A stretch of 64,000 nucleotides of DNA, from positions 5,456,001-5,520,000 of the forward strand of contig NC_134766.1 of NCBI RefSeq assembly GCF_050436995.1, in the 5' to 3' direction. This DNA comes from Anticarsia gemmatalis. Taxonomy: Eukaryota; Arthropoda; Insecta; Lepidoptera; Erebidae. Shown here piece after piece: positions 26,001-34,360 of this stretch; within the stretch, counting starts at the first letter, position 1, and each line of letters starts with the position of its first letter. The notes under the pieces are model-generated. The model made no database searches and was not told where the DNA came from. It was given only the letters and a program-made list of their open reading frames with translations. A program made the position numbers and the translations under genes.

Positions 26001-28403
26001 GCCACCCTCGTACCTCGGCGGTCCCGGCGCCGAGAAGTGTCGGTGGGAGGACGGCTACATCATGTCCGACTTGCGACACACGGAGAAGGGCTTCAGGTGG
26101 TCGCCCTGCAGTGTACAGAGCTTCCATCACTTTTTGAAGTAAGAAACATTATTGAAATAAACCGATACTTTTGTGATTTATTCCTATTTACTAGTTATTT
26201 TATTAGGTATTGAGTTAACATCCTACAGAATACCGAAAGTACTTGTGTTCGTATATTTCTGGCGCTCTTTTATGGAGACAAATAGCAAAAGATGACATCG
26301 AAAAGACTTACAGAATGGTGATACCTACACTGTATCTATCTAACAAACCATTTCAGAACCTAAATACTTCAGGCTTTTCTTTCTTGCCATATAACTGGTT
26401 TAATAGGATAGTAATGGAAGATAAATTTATTTATTATTGCCCTAATGGTATTTTGTTTGTATTTCAGCGGTGACACGGCGACGTGTCTGTACAACTCGCC
26501 GCACGAGGACGACTCGTTACCGCGCGTGTTGCCGGGACGATTGTTATCACTGGATGCGCAGTGCCGGAAAGACAGAGGCACGAGGTAACCACAATGCATA
26601 TCAATAATCCTGTAATACATTGTTTTAAGAATTAAGTTTCTACTGTGCAATATCGTTGTACCTTTGGCACGTTACATATATAGATTCATAATCAGGAACA
26701 CAAAGGTATTTGACTCCAATTTTCACACTCATACTAAGACTTGTTCCTTGTGAGCATTGCACCCGCAACATGGCCAGACCATATGAGTGCTGTTATGACT
26801 AAGGTGGTCATCAAATAACCTTTAAGTTTACATGTGTTTTGTCATTTTGCTAGGTAGAGTAAAATTTTTACGTAATTTTAACAATGATTAATTTTGTGTT
26901 TATATGTTTTCAGCGCATGTTTCAAAGACGAGCGTGTGTGCGCGCAGCTGTTCTGCTTCGACGCGGCGAGCGGCTACTGCGTCGCGTACAGACCAGCTGC
27001 TGAAGGTTCACCCTGTGGGGATGGACAGGTAACATAGCATCACAAAGTTTTATATAGCCTCTAAAGTATAGATAACAGATAATATTCCCGTCAATTCCTG
27101 CTACTATTTGTAAAGATTGTATATAAATTCAGTAGCATTCGTATTAAAAACATATCTTAACGTCCATTCCACAATAGTTTGTCATTCGCCTTTATTGGCG
27201 CCCACTATGGGACTTACTGCTCACATAATTATTATTCGTTTATTAATTGATCAATACGTATATTTTCCAGTATTGTATAAACGGGCGGTGTATAACGGAA
27301 CATGAGAACATAATTCCGGACTACTCGCAACACACGCCGAGCTACGTCCGCCCCGAGACGAGCCCCTTCTACGGGAACATCACTAGGTGCGTATAATCGA
27401 CTAAAACCGACGACATCGATTGAACTGACAAATTACAACACTGATGATTTTATTACAGTATGTCAGGAAAACATTTTTTAATTTCTTGAGACGTAATAGA
27501 TTTGTAGGGTAAAGTAGGTAAACAATATAAATTGTCAGGACATTTTTTTTTACTTTGCCAATATTGTTTGGCTCTTAGTTCGTTATTTTCAATGGTATAT
27601 TATAATTCATAATGTAAGCGTTGGTAATGTTATACCCCATAGAAGGAGAAATTTTTTTTTTTAATTCTACCAAAATTAATAATACTGAATAGTGTTTAGC
27701 CTCAGCCCAGATAAAGGAAGTGATTCACTGCATGAAAACTTCCTAAACGAAAAACAAGCACAAATAAACTTCAATATTTCACAATACTGACTATGGAATG
27801 AGAACAACACACACTCTCATTTCAGTCAGTGTGATACATACACGGGCACACTACAACTAATATATAATATATTTTCCAACACATAGTAACGAAGGGACAA
27901 CACAGCCCTACGTGGCTAGCACACCGGCGCCACAAATCTACAAAAAGGTCACAGAATACACAACAACAACAACAACTACTACTACAGAGAAACCATTCTT
28001 CGTGTTTACAACAAGAAAATTCCCATTCTACACAGAAAAGAGCACTACGCCTAGCACCACGGTCACATACCCGCCGGTTAACAAATACTCGATCACATCA
28101 ACGAAAAGTCCATACGATTTCAAAGATTTTACCACAAGACCAACAAACAATACAGGGAAAAGAGGTTTCCTATCCAAAGAAGATTTCGATAGCTTTTTCA
28201 GAAGGTCGACTACTAAAAGCCCGTATCAAGACAAGAGCGTAAAGCCTGTGTTTAAAATAGGGACGTATTATTCGCAACAGCCCAAAGCTCAGGACAATTC
28301 TATAAGGCCCGATGCGAATTCTCAGCAAGTTCAAATAGAGCCGGCGAGATTAGTTTTCTCGTATCAGAGGAACTTGACAAGCGGAGAGATTGTTCGACAA
28401 TAG
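10906..28403 (+). CDS. Secreted M12B (ADAMTS-like) zinc metalloprotease, multi-exon, 5' incomplete
   Basis: Thirteen exons plus one alternative exon join in frame to about 652 residues; the start codon and signal peptide lie further upstream and were not found. In window numbering the order is: prodomain (about 1-129) ending in two furin-type sites, RRKR at 126-129 and 136-139; M12B catalytic domain (about 140-365) with HEVGHLLGAVHDG at 305-317 (zinc ligands H305, H309, H315; catalytic E306) and Met-turn IMSD at 339-342; an ADAMTS-type cysteine-rich module (about 390-450, including EGSPCGDGQYCINGRC); then a Thr-rich, low-complexity tail to residue 652. No thrombospondin type 1 repeat follows, so it differs from canonical ADAMTS and resembles the short TSP-less arthropod members sometimes named antarease-like. 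Expected role: extracellular proteolysis. Substrate unknown. HOP2 lies antisense in one intron. Confidence 0.9.
11702..11953 (+). mobile_element. Non-autonomous Helitron
   Basis: It starts TCTATACTAATATTATAAAG and ends CTAG, inserted between A and T. A short hairpin (cgcaa...ttgcg) sits about a dozen bases before CTAG. These are the terminal rules of Helitrons. The body is non-coding, with a (GTTT)n run. The type is common in Lepidoptera. Confidence 0.8.
12126..12270 (-). mobile_element. Short Helitron-like repeat
   Basis: Read on the minus strand it begins TCTAATATGTAAAATTCTCG and ends CTAG, between A and T. It shares its ends and the 'aaacggctttaccgattt'-like middle with the copies at 49079-49261 and about 55357-55515. 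Confidence 0.7.
13740..13890 (-). repeat. LINE-like 3' fragment
   Basis: On the minus strand it resembles the common lepidopteran repeat containing 'aaaacatcgtgatgaaacct' and 'gcatgcaaagtccctgagcc'. No reverse transcriptase sequence is present. Confidence 0.5.
14128..14263 (+). CDS. Metalloprotease exon B (prodomain)
   Basis: Acceptor ttgacag, donor gtaagt, 136 nt, phase 0 to 1. It begins EGSIGHDLVIRPIPD; the LVIRPIP segment is typical of M12B/ADAMTS prodomains. Confidence 0.85.
14264..15196 (+). other. Metalloprotease intron B-C
   Basis: AT-rich intron; no nested gene or clear repeat recognised. Confidence 0.55.
15197..15304 (+). CDS. Metalloprotease exon C (prodomain)
   Basis: Acceptor tttcag, donor gtaagt, 108 nt, phase 1 to 1. 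It encodes VKRKKEDQDRLKRALNGAQH and then IIIKKDPGVHDHLGDY. The frame joins exons B and D without a break. Confidence 0.8.
15305..20119 (+). other. Metalloprotease intron C-D (4.8 kb)
   Basis: No coding exon recognised. A hydrophobic 71-codon frame at 17221-17436 starts at TTG and has no splice or domain support. Short repeat scraps with the 'cattgttgggcaaagg' signature occur near 17525 and 18435. The rest is ordinary AT-rich intron. Confidence 0.5.
20120..20255 (+). CDS. Metalloprotease exon D (furin sites, start of catalytic domain)
   Basis: Acceptor tttacag, donor gtaatg, 136 nt, phase 1 to 2. It carries RFRRKRSTEEHSRRKRE, two consecutive RRKR furin-type sites ten residues apart, then APYVIYPEILVIVDYDGY, the first strand of the M12B domain. 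Confidence 0.88.
20632..20761 (+). CDS. Metalloprotease exon E (catalytic domain)
   Basis: Acceptor ctgttttag, donor gtaagt, 130 nt, phase 2 to 0. It encodes RLHGGDNVQIKRYFVSFWNG through IRISIAGIIISR. The stretch from VDLRY to IIIS matches the helix and central strand expected after the first strand of reprolysins. Confidence 0.88.
21021..21153 (-). CDS. Psmc3ip (Hop2): HOP2 exon 3
   Basis: Acceptor tttatttcag, 133 nt including the stop at 21023-21021. It encodes RKRKRTCNDILEAVLEGYP and then KSKKTLLDELCIETDEMANF, the conserved C-terminal part of HOP2. Confidence 0.9.
21021..21916 (-). CDS. Psmc3ip (Hop2): HOP2 / PSMC3IP homologous-pairing protein, 3 exons
   Basis: The exons join to a 204-residue protein, close to the roughly 217 residues of vertebrate PSMC3IP. 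Residues 1-75 form the N-terminal winged-helix domain (EAVLKYLVDTNRPYSCADV, KGAIQKALDALSETGKIKCK and LYGKQKVYAA are hallmark segments). Residues about 78-160 are a heptad-rich coiled coil, followed by a basic C-terminal segment (KRKRTCNDILEAVLEGYPKS). In other eukaryotes HOP2 pairs with MND1 and stimulates DMC1/RAD51 strand exchange in meiosis, in the nucleus. The start ATG at 21916 opens directly into the conserved domain. The gene lies antisense within a metalloprotease intron. AATAAA signals on the minus strand at 20949-20954 and 20875-20880 give a short 3' UTR that ends before the host exon at 20761. All key segments are present. Confidence 0.93.
21336..21594 (-). CDS. Psmc3ip (Hop2): HOP2 exon 2
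   Basis: Acceptor ttttctcag, donor gtaagg, 259 nt. It encodes the coiled coil, from DYDKKVKEVTQELADKSN to EHEKFLKEY, rich in Lys, Glu and Leu with heptad spacing. Confidence 0.9.
21694..21916 (-). CDS. Psmc3ip (Hop2): HOP2 exon 1
   Basis: ATG at 21916-21914, donor gtaaat, 223 nt, ends in phase 1. It encodes the winged-helix domain from MAGEAVLKYL to AEDSDVE. Confidence 0.92.
22017..22022 (-). promoter_or_regulatory. Possible HOP2 initiator
   Basis: TCAGTC, an arthropod initiator match on the minus strand, about 104 bp upstream of the ATG. The bases at +28 (GGAAA) are only a partial DPE match, so this is a weak prediction. Confidence 0.25.
22775..22917 (+). CDS. Metalloprotease exon F (catalytic domain)
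   Basis: Acceptor cttccag, donor gtaagt, 143 nt, phase 0 to 2. It encodes GRDATPYLERNRVGRDAIDS and ends LPVYDIAVAITK, the strand that precedes the alternative exon. Its last two bases (AA) are completed by either alternative exon to a Lys codon. Confidence 0.9.
22918..23816 (+). other. Metalloprotease intron F-G
   Basis: No nested gene or clear repeat. As the intron before a mutually exclusive exon pair it may hold splicing control sequences, but none could be identified by eye. Confidence 0.5.
23817..23869 (+). CDS. Metalloprotease alternative exon G (version 1)
   Basis: Acceptor caacag, donor gtaaat, 53 nt. It completes AA to AAG (Lys), then encodes YDMCRRRKGGRCTKGTA and leaves one G for the next Gly codon. 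It is homologous in position, phase and sequence to exon H 345 nt downstream (MCRR, second Cys, GTAG). Because 53 is not a multiple of three, the frame to exon I survives only if exactly one of G and H is used. Confidence 0.85.
23870..24214 (+). other. Intron between alternative exons G and H (345 nt)
   Basis: It is long enough for normal splicing, so steric hindrance cannot explain exclusivity. The frame rule (exactly one exon keeps the frame) can. Confidence 0.6.
24215..24270 (+). CDS. Metalloprotease alternative exon H (version 2)
   Basis: Acceptor aatttcag, donor gtaggc, 56 nt. It completes AA to AAA (Lys), then encodes LDMCRRQYPNDACNRGTA and leaves one G. It is one codon longer than exon G and less basic, but keeps both cysteines and the GTAG end that leads into FAYVGGAC of exon I. 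It is a tandem exon duplicate, predicted to be mutually exclusive with G. Confidence 0.83.
24271..25660 (+). other. Metalloprotease intron H-I
   Basis: AT-rich; no third homologous exon with the MC..C..GTAG pattern seen. A frame at 25355-25537 has no support. Confidence 0.5.
25661..25787 (+). CDS. Metalloprotease exon I (active-site helix)
   Basis: Acceptor gcataaag (a weak polypyrimidine tract), donor gtaagt, 127 nt, phase 1 to 2. It encodes GFAYVGGACVVNKRLEKVNS and ends GIIVAAHEVGH, the first half of the zinc-binding motif. Confidence 0.92.
25974..26138 (+). CDS. Metalloprotease exon J (third zinc ligand, Met-turn)
   Basis: Acceptor tttttag, donor gtaaga, 165 nt, phase 2 to 2. It begins LLGAVHDGSPPPSYLGG with the third zinc His, then CRWEDGYIMSDLRHTEKGF (Met-turn) and WSPCSVQSFHHFL. 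It is markedly GC-rich compared with the flanking introns. Confidence 0.93.
26139..26467 (+). other. Metalloprotease intron J-K
   Basis: Ordinary AT-rich intron; nothing recognised. Confidence 0.55.
26468..26584 (+). CDS. Metalloprotease exon K
   Basis: Acceptor atttcag, donor gtaacc, 117 nt, phase 2 to 2. It encodes NGDTATCLYNSPHEDDSLPR and then VLPGRLLSLDAQCRKDRGT, the end of the catalytic domain and the entry to the cysteine-rich module. Confidence 0.9.
26585..26913 (+). other. Metalloprotease intron K-L
   Basis: Ordinary AT-rich intron; nothing recognised. Confidence 0.55.
26914..27028 (+). CDS. Metalloprotease exon L (Cys-rich module)
   Basis: Acceptor gttttcag, donor gtaaca, 115 nt, phase 2 to 0. 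It encodes SACFKDERVCAQLFCFDAAS, then GYCVAYRPAAEGSPCGDGQ, the cysteine pattern of the ADAMTS Cys-rich region. Confidence 0.9.
27271..27386 (+). CDS. Metalloprotease exon M
   Basis: Acceptor ttttccag, donor gtgcgt, 116 nt, phase 0 to 2. It begins YCINGRCITEHENIIPDYS, closing the Cys-rich module, and continues with HTPSYVRPETSPFYGNIT into the tail. Confidence 0.87.
27387..27886 (+). other. Metalloprotease intron M-N
   Basis: Ordinary intron; nothing recognised apart from a T-rich run near 27650. Confidence 0.55.
27887..28403 (+). CDS. Metalloprotease exon N (Thr-rich tail, stop)
   Basis: Acceptor acacatag, in frame after exon M, ending at TAG 28401-28403. About 172 residues with a run of nine Thr (EYTTTTTTTTTEKP), many Ser/Thr/Pro/Lys residues and few cysteines, consistent with a flexible, probably O-glycosylated tail. 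There is no TSP1 repeat or membrane anchor. GTG at 27912 is internal and is not a start. Confidence 0.85.
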
Positions 28404-30490
28404 TTCGATATTGGTAAGAATGGATGAAGATCATTCTTTCATGTCTTGCATCGACCTTCTCACATGCAGTCACTTGTCGCTATGTCAGTGTCATGGGGAG
28501 CTGATATTTTCATATTTCTTTCTTGAATAGTGAATAACCTCTTACATAAAAGATAATTTACGAATCACAAATCCCAGTCCTGTACCTAGTTCCTTCCATG
28601 CAAAGTTACGAATGGGAAATGCCCATGTCGCTTCGTGCAACGACAAATTTCAGAGCCTCTTTTGACATTTGGTGAGACCAGTAATAGTTTGAATAAAACG
28701 TTCAAATGTGGTTCTACCCTCATCGAATGACAAAATATGGCTGAAAAACCACTACCAACACCACGTACCCACGACTTTCGGGTCGAAATTACTACTACTA
28801 TACTTACCTACCTGAAATCTTGAATCCTTTGCAATTCACACATTCGTCATAGATACCTAAACATATTATTATCAGAACCTTTACCGCCGGACCATAATAA
28901 TATGTACATACATAAAATATTCTACATCTACATACGTTACTATGCCGACTCTGGTTTACATAATTCTAAGTAGATACGACAATTTATTTAGGTACTTGGA
29001 ATAAAGTTAAAAAGTAATAGTTATCTTATTCTACTAAAAAAGGATAGTAAAAAAAACAGTATTCTTCAGTTTCCTTAGCATTCTGATTCCTGATTTCTAT
29101 GAAAAATAATAGTGATGTACCTACCTACTAAATCATAGAAAATTTAGTAACATCAGAATCGGCAGCACTATAAATCGACTTCACATCTACTTACTTCAAC
29201 ATGGTTTCACACCACATGTACATACATAATTTTTAAGTTTATGTGCCATATAATCTGTTTCTTATTTACCAAACCAATATGAGAAATATCATTTATTTCT
29301 CACTTCTTTTTACTATAAATGTTGTATTAAAATTTCTTGAATGTTTATAATGTTTATGTTTTTTTCACGTGTGTTTTCTGATTTGTTCAATACATTGTTG
29401 TTACTAAAACATTTCAAATTCTTGTTGTACAAATATATTATTCTTAATTTTCACAATTTACTAAATGTTGAGTATATACGAAATCGATTTTAATCCTACA
29501 AAAAAAGAAAGAAAATCAATATCAATCAGGCCGTAAAATCGATATCGTATTTACCTACCAAACTAACAGAAAATTTTCAGATTATAACACATTTTATTGT
29601 TTATTTCAGCAGCCGCCATTAACGTTAAGTTTGGGCCGAGCCTTGAAGACTGTCAAAGCTGGACAACGCGACTTCCCAAAATGACCCAAAGAGCTTTGCC
29701 CGGGTCAAAAATGACTCCACGCAGGCCTCACTTGGGTCAAAATACACAGGGCTGTCCCGATCCAGTGTCTATATTACAGATTGTGACGCGCACTACCCGT
29801 AACGAACAACTGTAATCTGTGTAACTAATTTTTATATCACCCCCTTTAATACTCGAACTATCATAGAATATTTGTTATAAGTCACAGTAATAAAAACAAG
29901 CAGATACGACATTTGCTTGCTTTTATTCCGAATATCACAATTTTATCAGATAGTACGGGAGTGTGCGACTGTGTGTGCAAAATAAATGCGTTCGAAGACA
30001 ATGCTTTACGAAAGTGTCGAACGCAGTTCTGTGAGTGATATTATAATGTGATTGTGTTACTATTAATGAACTTATAAGTACACTAGGATATTAAATGATT
30101 GACCTGTTAGTCGATTTTTATCGAGTGGCCGATACCGATTCGGATAACGAATTGAAATACTCTAGTAGCGAGTTGCGGTTGTTTAAATATCAACAATGTT
30201 ACATAAAAGAAACTGCCACGAAGTGCCTTTTATACAGTAATTATTAAGAAATGTTAAAGTAAGATTTATTTTTTTATTTTTTGTTTTAAAAACTGACTTC
30301 AAGAGCGACTGGTTCGCGGTCTTCTGAAATTAGGTTTACTCTATTTTTAAGTAATTTTACATTTTTGTCGAAACTTCAATTGGTTTCTTGTTCTATATAA
30401 AATTCAATTTGTTATAATTTAAGCTGTTTTTAATGTCTAAAATTATTTATGAGATATTAAATCTTTAATAAAGTTACCAATAGAATAAAA
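28404..30490 (+). other. Metalloprotease 3' UTR with probable intron
   Basis: Ten bases after the stop is a strong donor (ttg|gtaagaa, intron from 28414); a matching acceptor (ttatttcag) lies at 29601-29609. AATAAA signals at 30467-30472 and 30484-30489 would end the transcript near 30.5 kb. The junction is so close to the stop that the intron should not trigger nonsense-mediated decay. Alternative polyadenylation inside the intron is also possible. No coding potential is recognised in the 29610-30490 exon. Confidence 0.45.
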
Positions 30491-31010
30491 ATTCTTTTAA
30501 AATGTATTTCGGTGTATGTGACATCCGTTTAGAAGAAATATTGTAACTGCAACACCACTTGCCGTTTGTATAACTATTTATTGTACCTACTCAATTATTT
30601 ATGTATAAAGTACTATATGTTTTCTCCAAAACTGTATAAATTTTAAGAAAAAATATAGAAAATAACGAATATGAAATGCTGTCTTATTTTTTCTTATATT
30701 TAACTTACTGGATGAGCCCCGCAGCTCTGTCCTCGCATATTATCATGTTTTTATGCATACCCATTTAGAATAGGTACCTGGCTTGCATAACTTACATGGA
30801 GTACTAATGAAAGTAGAATGTGCAGGTATTATTAAAATGTTATTGTTTTAATTCAACTACTGCACGACAGATGTCGCTACAACTTGCAAACCTTAAACTT
30901 TGTCTACTACTATACTACTACGACATTAAACAAATTAGTCAATAAAGACGTATGTAAATAAAACTATAAATACTTTGGTAAAATAAACAAAAAATCGACA
31001 AATTCCCGCA
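30491..31010. other. Intergenic between convergent genes
   Basis: About 0.5 kb separates the predicted 3' end of the metalloprotease from the 3' end of TMEM14. A scrap 'gacagatgtcgctac' near 30868 looks like a LINE-derived fragment. No gene seen. Confidence 0.55.
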
Positions 31011-31537
31011 ACCTTTTATTAATCATTATTTATAAAAACACCATTAAACTTCCACTACATAAAATTATTATAAATTAACTGGTTTACATGAAAATAACTA
31101 ATGAACACATTGCACTAAAAATCGAACACAATCCATAGGTACATTATTATCAAGATATACAAAAAATATTTTACACATTTGTCATAAATGCCTTCAAAGT
31201 CAGGCTAATATTGCCAACAAAAAAAAGAATGAACAAAATTGCAGAAAGTCTTATTAAAACAACACAATTGGATAGAAATCTTCTCTTAAAATACTTCTAA
31301 TGTCTACTGGGCTACCATTTTTAATATAACTAGGTGGCGCCACTTGCAAATGAAGGCAGCTGCCTTAAGGTGATATCCATTAATTACGAGATTTTGTTAA
31401 GCAACTTTTACGCCCACCATCTGACGGTCTCCGTTTTTCGAGTATCACGTAATTTATGGACAATCTTCAAAAGTTTACTATTCCAACTTCTATTGCAAGT
31501 AGCGTCCTCTAGTATCTACAGAGGCCGGTAGCCCAAT

Positions 31538-31658
31538 TTATCCAATTTTGGTAGATACAGGCTGGGTTCCGACATGCTTGACTACTAACTTGGCCAACAT
31601 ACCAACGGAAAGCGTGAATACAAGACCGGCGGGCATGAACTTCCTGCTGTTGTAATAT
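31538..31658 (-). CDS. TMEM14 family: TMEM14 exon 4
   Basis: Acceptor cattgcag, 121 nt including TAA at 31540-31538. It encodes RYYNSRKFMPAGLVFTLSVG, then MLAKLVVKHVGTQPVSTKIG. Confidence 0.9.
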
Positions 31659-33463
31659 CTGCAATGAAATAATTGCGAATATAGAACAATTGATGCGAAA
31701 TAACACGCAAATGTTTGTTGAACATAATGCTAAAACTACTAAATAGATTTTGATCGAACTTTCCCTGATAAAACTTAAAAATATTGGTTTAAAAGGTTGA
31801 TTTATTTGTCAATTTAGATTACATAGACTGTCAAAAATACGGAAAATTATATTAAAATGTAAAAGTCAAATCTTCGAAATGAATCAACAGATTGACTTAT
31901 CATTAAAAATTATGACTGCTTAAAAGAGTTATGACATCATTGTTTTTTTTTATTAGATACTCCATCATAGGTCTGAAATGGCAGAAAGCTCTAGCTGTCT
32001 TCTGGCAGTTTTAAAATTTCTTCAGAATAGTAGTAATGTTTAATTGATTACCTGTATCCCATAAGTCCTCCAAGAGTTGAAGTAGTTCCAAGCATGAGAG
32101 TGTAATTTGAGGGGTCCTGGCTGAGTTGGTAAGCTCCAACACCTAAAAGTTATAAAAAAAATCATTTTAATAGATATTTGTTTCAACAACATTCTGCTAT
32201 TACTTTAGTTTTTTAATACAGCCTGTATTATTGTATTATATGGGTAATGAAAGGAATTTTCAGGGACTTTTTGGTCTCTGGTTGTAAAGTAATTATAAAA
32301 AAGAAATTGTTGGTTACCTAAGATTGACCCAAATATGATGCCAGCTCCCAAAGAAGGTATGGATCCTGTAATAAAAAAATATAAAAATTAAAAAACAAAT
32401 TACATGTTTCATTTCGTATTGAAGTTAATAACTAACTTCCTTGTAATATTACATTCCATTATTGGCAATGAAATAACAATTTGTGCATATTTAAACAGGC
32501 CACAGACAGTTAAAACACACAGATGTCTCTGTTTATATTACATTCAGTCAATGAATGCAGAACAATAGTGTTTTTATATTCAAGATTCAAACAAGAGTTT
32601 TGTTGTTGTCTGTGGTCTAAATATTCTCATTGATGAAATATTTAAAAAAAAGCCAGAAATGATAATGTTGGTTCTAGGTGTATTTTAAAAGTAAGAAGGT
32701 AGGTTTTTTAAATCTTGAAATTTATAAAAATGGGATGTTTTCGTTTTTTCCTTTATTGGGGCCAGTTATTGGTATTAATAATGATTATCTCATAACTTTA
32801 TCAATAGTCATGTTACATCAATAAAATTTTAATGAGTTTACATGAAATTAGCTGATAAACACTAAACATGCATATTTGTAATGATTAAGCATTTTTATAA
32901 GATTTTGCTACTGATGCACTTCTGTTAAGGTAAATTTGAATTTAAGAAAAATAGAATGTTAAGAGAATGAAAGACTATTTATTTTTTCTCGGGAATCTTA
33001 GAAAACCTAGTTAAAATTGGTTTACAACTTAATGAGATTTAATAAATTATGAGATTGAAATAGTATAAATAATGAAAAGACATAGAATTAATACATTATT
33101 TAAATAATAAGAACATTTTTCTAGAACGCCCAAAATTGGGTAGAATATGCTTCTAGAATGTTTTCAAAAATACGCAAACAAAATTTAGAAGTATATTGTA
33201 ATGCTTCTCTGGCATAACTTTACGAAAACAACTACTAAGGGCATTGAACTCGTTACATAAACGGCATTATCAATATTGCATTGAGGTGAATAGGTACACT
33301 TTTCGAAAAGCACTCAACAACAGTCACGATAAAGATAATTTTTTTGCCGATAAACATTAAAAAAATAGGAAGAATAAAAAAACTAACCTGCTTTGGCATA
33401 ACCCATAATGCCACCGGCTGCAACGGTGGCTGCGTAAGCGAAGCCCAGAATATCAACACCCAT
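31538..33463 (-). CDS. TMEM14 family: TMEM14-family small transmembrane protein, 4 exons
   Basis: The exons join in frame to 111 residues, the usual TMEM14A/C length. Four hydrophobic, Gly-rich segments are visible at about residues 5-25 (DILGFAYAATVAAGGIMGYA), 27-49 (SIPSLGAGIIFGSILGVGAY), 57-74 (YTLMLGTTSTLGGLMGY) and 79-99 (FMPAGLVFTLSVGMLAKL). The family motifs GYAKAGS, MGYR and KFMPAG are present. Vertebrate TMEM14C is an inner mitochondrial membrane protein needed for protoporphyrin transport in haem synthesis. Whether this protein is the C or A type cannot be settled by eye. The start at 33463 lacks an obvious targeting peptide, as in the family. It is divergent from GCLM (801 bp between start codons) and convergent with the metalloprotease. 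Confidence 0.92.
31659..32051 (-). other. TMEM14 intron 3
   Basis: Ordinary AT-rich intron; nothing recognised. Confidence 0.55.
32052..32142 (-). CDS. TMEM14 family: TMEM14 exon 3
   Basis: Acceptor acttttag, donor gtaatc, 91 nt, phase 1 to 2. It encodes GVGAYQLSQDPSNYTLMLGT and then TSTLGGLMGY. Confidence 0.9.
32318..32365 (-). CDS. TMEM14 family: TMEM14 exon 2
   Basis: Acceptor attacag, donor gtaacc, only 48 nt, phase 1 to 1. It encodes GSIPSLGAGIIFGSIL, most of the second membrane segment. Confidence 0.88.
   Translation of the reverse strand, partial: DPYLLWELASYLGQS
32366..33387 (-). other. TMEM14 intron 1
   Basis: About 1 kb of AT-rich intron. An imperfect inverted repeat around 33110-33175 (tttctagaac ... 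ttctagaatg) may be a small hairpin element. No gene seen. Confidence 0.5.
33388..33463 (-). CDS. TMEM14 family: TMEM14 exon 1
   Basis: ATG at 33463-33461, donor gttagt, 76 nt, phase 1. It encodes MGVDILGFAYAATVAAGGIM and then GYAKA. Confidence 0.9.
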
Positions 33464-34264
33464 TGTTGGTGAATTTGATTTCTCTATTGTGCTAAATACT
33501 TTTCGAGTATTAAATAAATTAAACTTTACGATAATCACCGACAGCGATACGTGCTATCAGTTGACTTAGCTTGAGTGAAGTTTTGTGTGTTGCCATTCAG
33601 TAAAGTAGCTTGTAATTTTAGAGAAAAATGTTAAATGTTGCCATTGCCTTAAAAGTAATTACATCATCTTTTTTTTATTGTTTCAAAAGGATCTTCAAAA
33701 ATAAATAAATATTATTTTTTTTCCCTGTTTATGTTTATTTTAATGAATCAAGTTCAATAATAAAGATTTTTACTATTAACGATAGTCCAGAAATGTATAT
33801 CAGTAAGTGCGTCTCTAGCTTTAGTTTTGAACTGTCAAACAATAATCAATTTATTTTGACATTACGTTCCTGATAGAATAATTATTGTGAAAATATGAAA
33901 ATTACATGAAATTCCTGTTTTCTCTAACCAATAATTTAATGCCGTTTCAACGGTAGCATACATAGATTGCCAACAAAAATGTTGTCACCACCATACTGAA
34001 TTATTTCGTCATAATTTGCAATACGTCATAAAGATAAATAGTTCTCCAGCTGATTGTGTATAAAATTATGAGTTACTGTGTGCAAGGCCAGTATTCGCTA
34101 TTCAGTCATAACCAGTCGCCGATAGTAGTCGGTTGCCCGTTCGGTATTTGAAATATCGCTCTTTAGTATTTTTTGTGTGTGTGATATTGGCCGGTAACCT
34201 TGGCAGTGCGTGTAAGGCCGCGAGTACCTAGAACTTATAAAAAAAACTAATCTCGTCGGCCACG
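33464..34264. promoter_or_regulatory. Shared intergenic promoter region of TMEM14 and GCLM
   Basis: The 801 bp between two divergent start codons must contain both promoters. An initiator plus DPE was found on the GCLM side (34102-34135). I could not identify a clear Nrf2/CncC antioxidant element (TGAnnnnGC) by eye, although vertebrate GCLM genes are regulated that way. Confidence 0.55.
34102..34135 (+). promoter_or_regulatory. Predicted GCLM core promoter (Inr + DPE)
   Basis: TCAGTC at 34102-34107 matches the arthropod initiator with A+1 at 34104. GGTTG at 34131-34135 matches the downstream promoter element and starts exactly at +28, the spacing required for DPE function. This predicts a 5' UTR of about 161 nt. 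No TATA box is evident at -30. Confidence 0.5.
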
Positions 34265-34360
34265 ATGTTGAAGAGTGCGTCTAAAGTGACAATAAATACC
34301 GGGAATGTGCTCAACTTAATCGATATTAAGAAGAAGGCAGGACAAAATGTTACTGAAGAG
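34265..34360 (+). CDS. Gclm: GCLM exon 1
   Basis: ATG at 34265, donor gttagt, 96 nt, phase 0. It encodes MLKSASKVTINTGNVLNLID and then IKKKAGQNVTEE. Confidence 0.87.

Noticed and set aside
27912..28403. Separate 163-codon gene
   Set aside because: The GTG start is internal to exon N, which is in frame with exon M; it is the Thr-rich tail of the metalloprotease.
29597..29815. 72-codon frame after the metalloprotease
   Set aside because: No conserved features; more likely 3' UTR sequence.
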